A DNA stretch of 64,000 bases from Fibrobacter succinogenes. Lineage in GTDB: Bacteria > Fibrobacterota > Fibrobacteria > Fibrobacterales > Fibrobacteraceae. A model generated the notes under the pieces. The model ran no database searches, was not told where the DNA came from, and was given only the letters and a program-made list of their open reading frames with translations. This document shows positions 48,233-56,572 of the stretch, in pieces. The translations under genes and the position numbers were made by a program. The stretch is from assembly GCA_902791475.1 (NCBI GenBank), contig CADAWC010000015.1, positions 1 through 64,000 on the forward strand. The letters are read 5' to 3'. Each line of letters starts with the position of its first letter. Position 1 is the first letter of the stretch.

Positions 48233-51009
48233 CACTTCAACCTTTTCAACAAGGAATCTAGACGAGTCGAAACAACGATACTACCTTCGGAGCACAAATG
48301 GTCTTCATCAAAGAAGTCCTTGCTAGAATAGTCATGATGGCCATCATGGTATTCATCAAGCACTGTAAAATTCGGATACCTTTTCTCAAGTTCCTGAACA
48401 GCGTCCTGCATCTCCTTAGCCGCTTCGCGCGTAGGCCCATACCTACCCCACCCTTTCGTCTTGAGGAAGTTTGGCGACTGCGGGAAAACTATACCCACGA
48501 CATGGGCTCCATAATTTTGGGCAAGGTCCAGGATTTCCGCCAAACGCTGCAAGTTAAAGACAAAACCCGATTTATCCTGATCAAACCAGTTAGGATCATG
48601 GACGACATCAGGGACATCATCGCCCCACCCTTCCGACGGCTGTTTCATCAGGCCACGATGATAACCAAAAGCTTCGTACTCGTAATCGTTCAGGCTCATG
48701 GCATATTGTGATGCTTCATACATGTCGCCAAGTAGGCCATCTTTCCAGTATCCGTGATTTTTATCGTATTCATAGCCTGGGATATTCGCATTTGCAAACC
48801 AATCGTTCCAATTTTCACCTTTGACATACCAGCGGTCATAATCCAAAGCCAACACAACAACTTTCAGCTTGGGCATCAATGGCAAAATGTAGTTCTTGAC
48901 AAAGAAAAGCGTACTTTCCATATCCTGTGCGGAATAAGACATGTTTATGGCGAACATGGATTTAATGTATTCAGGATCGACGCCTGCAAAAGTTCTCGAA
49001 GAGCCGATGATTACAAGTTCCGTTGTATCGCGGTACTTCCAGAAAAGCTCCATCTTGGCCTTCATAATTCTTGATGCCACCCCGGTCGACAAGGTGATGT
49101 AGGCACAAGCGCTATCTAAATCCAGCGCTCCATATCTGTCATCTACAGCCGATGATTTTACCCACAAGCTCGGATGCCACAGTTCATCGCCTTCAGCAAG
49201 TTCAACAACGGAACTATCGGACAAGTTCACAAGAACAATCTTGGAATGAGCGCCATTTGCATTCGTAAGCGTTGCCACGGCGAGATTTTCACCACCCGTC
49301 GCCCATTCGCTATGATCAAAAGAAAATCCCTTCGGAGATGCAAAAGAGTTCACCAGCGTTCCGGTAGAATCCATCATGAGCAGGCGTTCATGCGTGATGT
49401 AATTTTCACCTACAAACTTTTGACCCGTTTCGCCAGCAAAGTCGAGGAACAGCGTACGCTTGCTACCGTCTTTCGCCAGAGACACATTGCAGGCCTGTTC
49501 GCCACCGTACCAAAGTGTATCGCGAGCGTTATCCTTAACTGTCGAACCCGATTTTGCAATGCGGGCACGCAGCAATCGAGCGCCCGTTACCGCAAGCGCA
49601 TTATCGTCACTAATGCCGCCGTGATAAGCGCCATCGAAAAGTTTTTCGGGCTTGCCAAACTTGCCATTGACTAGCTTTACCTGCCACGTGCTCGTCGCTG
49701 CAAAAGCGGCATCGTCTTTATTGTTGCCCGCATCCGTCACATAGACAATCGCCGTATCGCCATTGTCAAGCACGCGCCAACGCGGGATTGAAGCACTTTC
49801 GACATCGAGCTTCACGAGATTTGTTCCGTCCGCATTCAAGTCACGCACATAAAGGCTAGACTTGCCAGAAACGCCTTCGAGACGCGTACAGAACGCCACG
49901 CGCTTTCCGTCTGGCGAGATTTCAGGGTGATAAACTTCGATAGAATCTGCAATTTCTGTCACAGACAAAATACCGCTAGAATAATCGATGTAAGCGAGGT
50001 TCCCTGACACATCGTTACGGAAAGCAAGCTTCACCCTGTACGTTCCCGTCAACGAGCGCAATTTTGCAGAATTTGCAAGAGGCACAATCAAACTTGTCGC
50101 CGCCTTGCCATCGGCGCCCATCCAGGTCGCAGCGGGGATTGCCCCATAAGCCAAGCGAAATCCGACGTATTCGGCACGAGTGGAAGATGTTACAATATAG
50201 ACATCGCCTCGGCTGTACAAATTAATCGAATTCATGGAGTTGCGATAGCTACCGCCCTTGACAATGCGTTCCCCTAAGGAACCGCCATCAGGTGCGCCTG
50301 CAAAATTCGTCAAAGTCGTATCGCGGAAACTGCTAAACCAGTCGTTTACCCATTCCATCGCATTTCCAATCAGGTCACAAACGCGCTTGCTCGAATCTGT
50401 TTTGCTACAGACTTTGTGAACTTTGTAATCCGAGTTTTCTGCGGTCCATGCTTCAGAGAGGTTCCAATACGATTTTGCAACAAGCAACCATTCCGCTTCG
50501 GTCGGCAAGCGGTACGCATTTACTTCTGGACGGAAAACAAAGCCTTCAAGATTCTTGCAATGCTTATCGTTATCGAAAGACGCTTTGCTATAAGTGTAAG
50601 CCGTATCGAGCTTTTCGGCCTTGCTGCGTTCGTTAGCAAAGAGCACCGCATCGTAATACGTGAGGTCTGTCGCGGGCAAATCCTCATCGCATTCAAGCTT
50701 GAGCCCTGTCGAAGGTTTCATGAGCTTGTTAAACTCGCCACAGGTCACCTCGTGCTTCCCTATCGAGAAATCATAATCAAGCACGACATTCATTTGCGGG
50801 CGTTCGCTGAGTTTTGCAGAAGTATAATTCGTGCCAAGCGCTACAGTCTTATTCTCTGCAAAAACGCGAACCATTCCCACCAAAGAATCGTTCGAGACAA
50901 AATCAACAGCTTCGTCAGAGTGATTCCCAAGCGAATCATTCCCGGAATCAAAACATCCCAGGAAAGATATCATCAAGAGCAAATTCGCTATAGCAAACAG
51001 TTTTTTCAT
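48232..51009 (-). CDS. TIGR02171-family lipoprotein, paralogue 4 (FGE-like, propeller, SGNH-like)
   Basis: A 925-aa lipoprotein (lipobox SFLGC). Three domains can be seen. An FGE/SUMF1-like fold (about 45-290) has YRLPTEAEW, GNAMEWVNDW, IVKGGSYRN and YVGFRLAYG; the Cys pair that makes formylglycine is absent. A TolB/WD40-like propeller (about 325-640) has HPEISPDGKRVAFCTR, LYVRDLNADG and FDHSEWATGGENLAVATL. A C-terminal domain begins VIIGSSRT (S671) and ends DEDHLCSEG (H904), which fits an SGNH-type hydrolase fold. I recognise the whole as the Fibrobacter family TIGR02171, function unknown. It is the last of four tandem copies, three bases after its neighbour, and coupled to the GT-C-like gene. 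Confidence 0.85.
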   Translation of the reverse strand: MKKLFAIANLLLMISFLGCFDSGNDSLGNHSDEAVDFVSNDSLVGMVRVFAENKTVALGTNYTSAKLSERPQMNVVLDYDFSIGKHEVTCGEFNKLMKPSTGLKLECDEDLPATDLTYYDAVLFANERSKAEKLDTAYTYSKASFDNDKHCKNLEGFVFRPEVNAYRLPTEAEWLLVAKSYWNLSEAWTAENSDYKVHKVCSKTDSSKRVCDLIGNAMEWVNDWFSSFRDTTLTNFAGAPDGGSLGERIVKGGSYRNSMNSINLYSRGDVYIVTSSTRAEYVGFRLAYGAIPAATWMGADGKAATSLIVPLANSAKLRSLTGTYRVKLAFRNDVSGNLAYIDYSSGILSVTEIADSIEVYHPEISPDGKRVAFCTRLEGVSGKSSLYVRDLNADGTNLVKLDVESASIPRWRVLDNGDTAIVYVTDAGNNKDDAAFAATSTWQVKLVNGKFGKPEKLFDGAYHGGISDDNALAVTGARLLRARIAKSGSTVKDNARDTLWYGGEQACNVSLAKDGSKRTLFLDFAGETGQKFVGENYITHERLLMMDSTGTLVNSFASPKGFSFDHSEWATGGENLAVATLTNANGAHSKIVLVNLSDSSVVELAEGDELWHPSLWVKSSAVDDRYGALDLDSACAYITLSTGVASRIMKAKMELFWKYRDTTELVIIGSSRTFAGVDPEYIKSMFAINMSYSAQDMESTLFFVKNYILPLMPKLKVVVLALDYDRWYVKGENWNDWFANANIPGYEYDKNHGYWKDGLLGDMYEASQYAMSLNDYEYEAFGYHRGLMKQPSEGWGDDVPDVVHDPNWFDQDKSGFVFNLQRLAEILDLAQNYGAHVVGIVFPQSPNFLKTKGWGRYGPTREAAKEMQDAVQELEKRYPNFTVLDEYHDGHHDYSSKDFFDEDHLCSEGSIVVSTRLDSLLKRLK

Positions 51010-51012
51010 AGC

Positions 51013-53769
51013 TTACTTCAACGTTTTTAAGAGAGAATCTAGGCGCGAAGTCAGCTGTTCTGCACCCAAATAGCACAAATGGTCCTTATTCGTCGCCATT
51101 TCATCGGTATAATCGTGGTCGCCCATTTTATTTTCATCCATGAAAACGAAATGAGGGTATTCCTTTTCTAATTCCTGGATTTCTTTCAGCAATTTCGGTG
51201 CTTCGCTCCGGCGAATGCCATAACGCCCAAACGAACCCGTTTTTTTGAAATTCGGGTTCTGCGGGAACACAACGCCCACGACATAGACTCCATAATTTTC
51301 GGCATTCTGCAAGATATTTTTCAGATAATTAAAGCTAGAATAGAAATTGGCAGACGCATAATCCATCCAAGTGCTATCGTTATCTGCCGTAGGAGTTCCG
51401 CCCCATGTTCCGGATTCCCCATAGCTGAAACCGCGCGATTCCATAAGGACGTCATAGTACTCGTAAATACCCATGGATTCGCTCGTCAAGCTCGCCAACT
51501 GATTCGGGACACCATCTTTCCAGAAATCATGGTTCCGGTCATAGACATAACCCGGATAACTTTCATATTCCTTATTAAAGAAGTTGTACGTTTCCGTTTC
51601 ACCGTGGTACCACAAATCAATATCCAGCGATATAATAACGTACTTCAATTTTTTCACATGCGGGAATGCGTAATTAGTCAAGAGGTAATCCGAAACAGCC
51701 ACCATGTTCGGGACATTGGCAAGATTAATTGCAAAGAACTTGTCACTAAACACGGAGGGTGCTATGCCATCGAGCGGGCGTGAAGAACCCACAATGACCA
51801 CATTCGCCGTATCCATGTACTTCCACAGGAGTTCCATCTTGTAACGGAGAATGATAGCCGCTTCGCCACCCTGTTCTGTAAAATAGACACCGGCACTATC
51901 CGCATCGAGTTTGACATCAGAATCAGCGCCATCGGTTTTCTTGACCCACAGGCTCGGATGCCAAAGTTCTTCACCTTCGGCAAGTTCTACAATGGAGCTG
52001 TCATCAACATTTACAAGAACAATCTTGGTATGGGCGCCATTGGCATTCGTAAGCGTTGCGACAGCGAGATTTTCGCCACCAGTCGTCCATTCGCTATGGT
52101 CAAAGGTATAGCCTTTAGGGGCTGCAATCGAGTTCACAAGCTTTCCGCTGGAATCCGCCATGAACAAGCGTTCGTGCGTGCTATACTCCTTCCCCACAAA
52201 CTTCTTCCCCGTTTTGCCAGCAAAGTCGAGGAACAGCGTGCGCTTGCTACCGTCTTTGGAAAGAGATGCGTTGCAAGCCTGTTCGTCATTATACCAGACC
52301 GTATCGCGAGCCTTGCCCGTAACGGTCGAGCCCGATTTTGCAATGCGGGCACGCAACAAACGAGCTCCCGTCACCGCAAGCGTATTGTCTTCGCTGATGC
52401 CGCCGTGGTATGCGCCATCGAAAAGCTTTTCGGGCTTGCCAAACTTGCCCTTTGCAAATTTCACCTGCCACGTGCTCGTAGAAGCAAAAGCAGCATCATC
52501 TTTATTGTTGCCCGCATCCGTCACATAGACAATTGCCGTATCGCCGTTGTCAAGCACGCGCCAACGCGGAATGGCAGCACTTTCGACATCGAGCTTTACA
52601 AGATTCGAGCCATCAGCATTCAAATCGCGCACATAAAGGTCCGATTTTCCAGAAACGCCTTCGATACGTGTGCAGAATGCGACATGCTTTCCGTCAGGAG
52701 AAATTTCAGGATGGTAAACATCAATCGAATCGGCAATTTCTGTAACCGTCAAAATACCACTCAAGTAATCAATGTAAGCGAGATTGCCCGTCACATCGTT
52801 ACGGAACGCGAGCTTTACCTTGTACGTTCCCGTTTCAGAACGGATCTTTGCTGAATTTGCAAGCGGAACAATACGGTTTTTCGACGCCCTGCCATCCGAG
52901 CCCATCCACGTGGCCCCGGGGATTGCACCGAAAGCGAGGCGGAAGCCCACATAATCCGCACGAGTCGAAGATGTCACCGTGTAGATATCGCCACGGCTAT
53001 AAAGGTTGATCGATTCCGAAGAATTGCGATAGCTACCGCCCTTGACAACGCGTTCCCCCATGGAGCCACCATCAGGAGCCCCCACAAAGTTCGTCAAAGT
53101 CGTATCGCGGAAGCCACCGAGCCAGTCATTGACCCATTCCATGGCATTGCCAGCGATATCGCAAATTTGATTATCGAATTTTTCGTTGCTGCAAACTTTA
53201 TGGAGCTTGTAGTCCGAATTTTCGGCAGTCCAAGCTTCCGATGTATTCCAAAAAGCCATTGCCGCAAGCACCCATTCCGCTTCGGTCGGCAAGCGGTACG
53301 CATTCACGTCTGGATGGAACGCAAAACCTTCCATGTTCGTGCAATGTTTATCCTTATCAAAATACGCCTTGCTATAGGTATAAGCGGTATCGAATTTTTC
53401 GGCCTTGCTACGTTCATTGGCAAAGAGCACTGCATCGTAATACGTGATGTCTGTCGCAGGCAAGTCCTTGCTATCGCAATTGAGCTTAAGTCCTGTCGCA
53501 GGTTTCATCAAATCGTTGAACTCACCACAAGTGACCTCGTGCTTGCCTACAGAAAAACCATAATCCAGCACAACTTTCATCTGCGGACGTTCATTCGCTT
53601 TTGCTGTGGCGTCATTGGTCCCCAGTGTCACAACCGCATCATTCACAGAAAACCGCATCATCCCAGAAAGAGAATCGGCAACCACGTCCATAGAGCCTGC
53701 AGCAGAATCATGATCCGATTCGGTACAGGCATTCAACAAAACAACTAAAAGAACTAGCAAAAACTTCAT
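51013..53769 (-). CDS. TIGR02171-family lipoprotein, paralogue 3
   Basis: A 918-aa lipoprotein (MKFLLVLLVVLLNAC, lipobox LLNAC). It has the same three-domain layout and is the closest relative of paralogue 4: NAYRLPTEAEW, GNAMEWVNDW, VVKGGSYRN, HPEISPDGKHVAFCTR and FDHSEWTTGGENLAVATL are nearly identical. The C-terminal domain starts VVIVGSSRPLDGI and ends NKDHLCYLGAEQL, so the Asp three residues before the His is Asn here. The two copies differ most in the SGNH-like part. I start at ATG 53769, eight bases after AAGGA, rather than at ATG 53778. The 40-base gap from paralogue 2 is too short for a terminator. Confidence 0.85.
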   Translation of the reverse strand: MKFLLVLLVVLLNACTESDHDSAAGSMDVVADSLSGMMRFSVNDAVVTLGTNDATAKANERPQMKVVLDYGFSVGKHEVTCGEFNDLMKPATGLKLNCDSKDLPATDITYYDAVLFANERSKAEKFDTAYTYSKAYFDKDKHCTNMEGFAFHPDVNAYRLPTEAEWVLAAMAFWNTSEAWTAENSDYKLHKVCSNEKFDNQICDIAGNAMEWVNDWLGGFRDTTLTNFVGAPDGGSMGERVVKGGSYRNSSESINLYSRGDIYTVTSSTRADYVGFRLAFGAIPGATWMGSDGRASKNRIVPLANSAKIRSETGTYKVKLAFRNDVTGNLAYIDYLSGILTVTEIADSIDVYHPEISPDGKHVAFCTRIEGVSGKSDLYVRDLNADGSNLVKLDVESAAIPRWRVLDNGDTAIVYVTDAGNNKDDAAFASTSTWQVKFAKGKFGKPEKLFDGAYHGGISEDNTLAVTGARLLRARIAKSGSTVTGKARDTVWYNDEQACNASLSKDGSKRTLFLDFAGKTGKKFVGKEYSTHERLFMADSSGKLVNSIAAPKGYTFDHSEWTTGGENLAVATLTNANGAHTKIVLVNVDDSSIVELAEGEELWHPSLWVKKTDGADSDVKLDADSAGVYFTEQGGEAAIILRYKMELLWKYMDTANVVIVGSSRPLDGIAPSVFSDKFFAINLANVPNMVAVSDYLLTNYAFPHVKKLKYVIISLDIDLWYHGETETYNFFNKEYESYPGYVYDRNHDFWKDGVPNQLASLTSESMGIYEYYDVLMESRGFSYGESGTWGGTPTADNDSTWMDYASANFYSSFNYLKNILQNAENYGVYVVGVVFPQNPNFKKTGSFGRYGIRRSEAPKLLKEIQELEKEYPHFVFMDENKMGDHDYTDEMATNKDHLCYLGAEQLTSRLDSLLKTLK

Positions 53770-53809
53770 AAGAAACATCCTTTTTTACCAATCTATAAAA
53801 AAGTCTTCA

Positions 53810-56572
53810 TCATTCCAAAGTCTTAAGCAAAGAATCTATCCTATGCGTAAACACCTTTGCTCCGGCGGCGGCTAAATGGTCCACATTATACGCCATATTG
53901 TCTGTATAATCGTGATCTCCAAATTTATTTTCGTCAAAATACACGATATTATCGATTTTTTGCACCGAATCTAAAACGATTTTAGCGTAGCTTCTACGCG
54001 GTCCATAAACGCCAAAGGATCCGGTATTCTTATAGGCAGGATTTTGTGGGTAAACAGCCACGACCACTTTAAGCCCCTTCGCAAGAGCTGTTTTAATGAT
54101 CCAATGGAATGTCGCAAAATTTTCTTGATAAACCGGAGAATCCCAATTAAATGCAGCCGTATCATTTTGAATGTAAGGGACACCCCATTGTACACTCGCC
54201 ATCAAGAAATCTTCAAGATCATAAGGATGCAACAAAGCCGTTTCCGGGCGAGGAGTCACTTTCACAGCATCAACGAAATGTTCCGGCAAGCCATCGACCC
54301 AGAAATTGTGATTTTCATCGTACTTATAGCCTGGAACTTTATCATAAATCACGTTATACCAGGTTCCATAACCATCATACCACAAAAAGTCCGGAGACAT
54401 TTCAAGCACAAGGACTTTTAGATTTTTCAGATGGTTCAACACGTAATTTACAAACAAGTACTTGATACCTGTCATCTGCGCTGCAGAAAACGCCATGTTC
54501 AAGAGTTTATACGACGTGATTTCCTTTTCATACAAGGCAAGCATCGTTCTCGAAGAACCCAATGCCACAGCTGTAACGCTGTCGCGTCTTTCCCAAAAGT
54601 GTTCCATTTTCACGCGCAACTCGAGGGCGCTAAAGTAAGCACTCGAGAGGTAGTAAACACCTGCGCTATCCGTATCCAGTTCTTCGCTATCGTATTTGTT
54701 TCTAGAATGCCAAAAACACGGATGCCAAAGTTCATCGCCCTCAGCGATGATTTTCACAGAGCTATCGGCGAAATTCACCAAAGCGATTTTTTCGTGCACA
54801 CCGTTCACATTGACCAATGTCGCCACAGCCATGTTCGAGCCGCCCAGCACCCACTCCGTATGGTCAAAGGTATAGCCCTTTGGAGCTTCGACACTTTGAA
54901 TCAACTGGCCTTTAGAATTCATGACCAGGAGACGTTCGTGCGTACGGTAATTCTGCCCGACAAATTCTTGGCCTGTCTTGCCACCAAAATCAAGGAACAG
55001 CGTTCTATTGCTGCCATCATTGGCGAGAGAAACATTGCAAGCCTGTTCACCATTGTACCAAACAGAATCAACTCCATGGAATACCATTTTACTGCTTGTC
55101 GCCATCTTTGCGCGCAAAAGCCTTGCACCCGTAACGGCAAGTTGCTTATCGAGACTGACTCCGCCATGGTAAGCGCCATCAAGAATTTGCTTAGGAGTAC
55201 CAAATTGCCCATTTTTGAACGGGACCTGCCAAGTACTCGTCGATGCAAAAGCAGCATTATCCTTGTTGTTGCCCGCGCTCGTCACATACACAATCGACGT
55301 ATCGCCATTTTCCATCAATCGCCAACGCGGGATGACTGCATTTTCGACATTCAACTTGACCAGGCCCGAGCCTTCAGCATCTAGATTGCGCACATAAACG
55401 CTCGACGGTCCCGAAACGCCCTCGACGCCCGTGCAGAACGCAACGCGTTTGCCATCAGGAGAAATGTCAGGATGGTATGCATGTATAGTATCCTTGATTT
55501 CAACAACAGAATTCACACCAGTTCCAAAATCGACAAATGCCAAATTGCCCGACACTTCGTTGACGAAAGCCATCTTGGTTTCAAAAGTTCCCGTCAAATG
55601 CTTCATTTCAAAAGTAGCAGTTGTAACCTTTGCGACAGACTCCCTGACAGAACCACTTTCGTCAAGCCACGTTGCATTCGGGATTGCACCCAACGCCAAA
55701 CGGAAGCCAAGATATGCCCCCTTTGACGAAGAGGTCACCGTATAGATATCTCCACGACTGTACGTATTCATCTGCAAAGGTTCTGTACGATAGCTACCGC
55801 CTTTGACAACACGTTCTCCAAGACTTCCGCCATCGACGCCCCCTACAAAATTTAATACGGGCTCATCTTTGAAATACGTCAGCCAGTCATTGACCCATTC
55901 CAGCACATTACCGGCCATATCGTATACGCCGACATTGTTTGCAGGCGACGTCGCCACATCATGAAATCCATAGCCCGAATTTTCGCTATTCCAGCTTTTT
56001 CCCGGATTCCAGCCCAAGTTTGCGACCAAAACCCATTCCGCTTCTGTCGGCAAGCGATAGCCTGCCACCTTTTCGTGGAATACAAGCCCGGACAAATTAT
56101 CACAACTACCGGATTCATCAAACGTGGCGTTCGTATATGTATAGACTGTATCGAGATTTTGGGACTTGCTCAAAGCATTCGCATAAAGCACCGCATCATA
56201 ATAAGTAACATTGGTCACAGGGCTATTGTCATGGCACTGTCCTTCACATTCAGCACCCGCATTGGGGCGCAAAGCTTTATACTCCCCACGAGTCACTTCA
56301 TGTTCGCCAATGTAAAATTCGTACGAAAAGGTAACCTTCATTTGAGGCGTTTCGCTATTACGCACGCCTTTTGCATATGTTCCAAGCATCGTCGTTTTAT
56401 CAATGGAGGCAATTTTAACAAATCCGTCAAATGACGATTCTTTTTCCTCGACATCGATAACATCTTCCTTCACAGGGAACGGAGGATTTTCCTCTGTACA
56501 GGAGTTCAAAAATGCAAGAAGCAGTAGCAATAGAGAACTGTATTTCAAATTCTCTAGAAGTTTACTTTTCAT
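53810..56572 (-). CDS. TIGR02171-family lipoprotein, paralogue 2
   Basis: A 920-aa lipoprotein (LLLLLLAFLNSC, lipobox FLNSC). It is more diverged: FGE-like YRLPTEAEWVLVANLGWN, GNVLEWVNDW, VVKGGSYRTE; propeller HPDISPDGKRVAFCTG and FDHTEWVLGGSNMAVATL; C-terminal ALGSSRTMLAL and NVDHLAAAGAKVF. ATG 56572 overlaps the stop of paralogue 1 by four bases (ATGA) and follows AAGGGGAAAA, so the longer in-frame start upstream is not used. The SGNH-like domain lacks the Asp at -3 from His, as in paralogue 3. Confidence 0.85.
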   Translation of the reverse strand: MKSKLLENLKYSSLLLLLLAFLNSCTEENPPFPVKEDVIDVEEKESSFDGFVKIASIDKTTMLGTYAKGVRNSETPQMKVTFSYEFYIGEHEVTRGEYKALRPNAGAECEGQCHDNSPVTNVTYYDAVLYANALSKSQNLDTVYTYTNATFDESGSCDNLSGLVFHEKVAGYRLPTEAEWVLVANLGWNPGKSWNSENSGYGFHDVATSPANNVGVYDMAGNVLEWVNDWLTYFKDEPVLNFVGGVDGGSLGERVVKGGSYRTEPLQMNTYSRGDIYTVTSSSKGAYLGFRLALGAIPNATWLDESGSVRESVAKVTTATFEMKHLTGTFETKMAFVNEVSGNLAFVDFGTGVNSVVEIKDTIHAYHPDISPDGKRVAFCTGVEGVSGPSSVYVRNLDAEGSGLVKLNVENAVIPRWRLMENGDTSIVYVTSAGNNKDNAAFASTSTWQVPFKNGQFGTPKQILDGAYHGGVSLDKQLAVTGARLLRAKMATSSKMVFHGVDSVWYNGEQACNVSLANDGSNRTLFLDFGGKTGQEFVGQNYRTHERLLVMNSKGQLIQSVEAPKGYTFDHTEWVLGGSNMAVATLVNVNGVHEKIALVNFADSSVKIIAEGDELWHPCFWHSRNKYDSEELDTDSAGVYYLSSAYFSALELRVKMEHFWERRDSVTAVALGSSRTMLALYEKEITSYKLLNMAFSAAQMTGIKYLFVNYVLNHLKNLKVLVLEMSPDFLWYDGYGTWYNVIYDKVPGYKYDENHNFWVDGLPEHFVDAVKVTPRPETALLHPYDLEDFLMASVQWGVPYIQNDTAAFNWDSPVYQENFATFHWIIKTALAKGLKVVVAVYPQNPAYKNTGSFGVYGPRRSYAKIVLDSVQKIDNIVYFDENKFGDHDYTDNMAYNVDHLAAAGAKVFTHRIDSLLKTLE

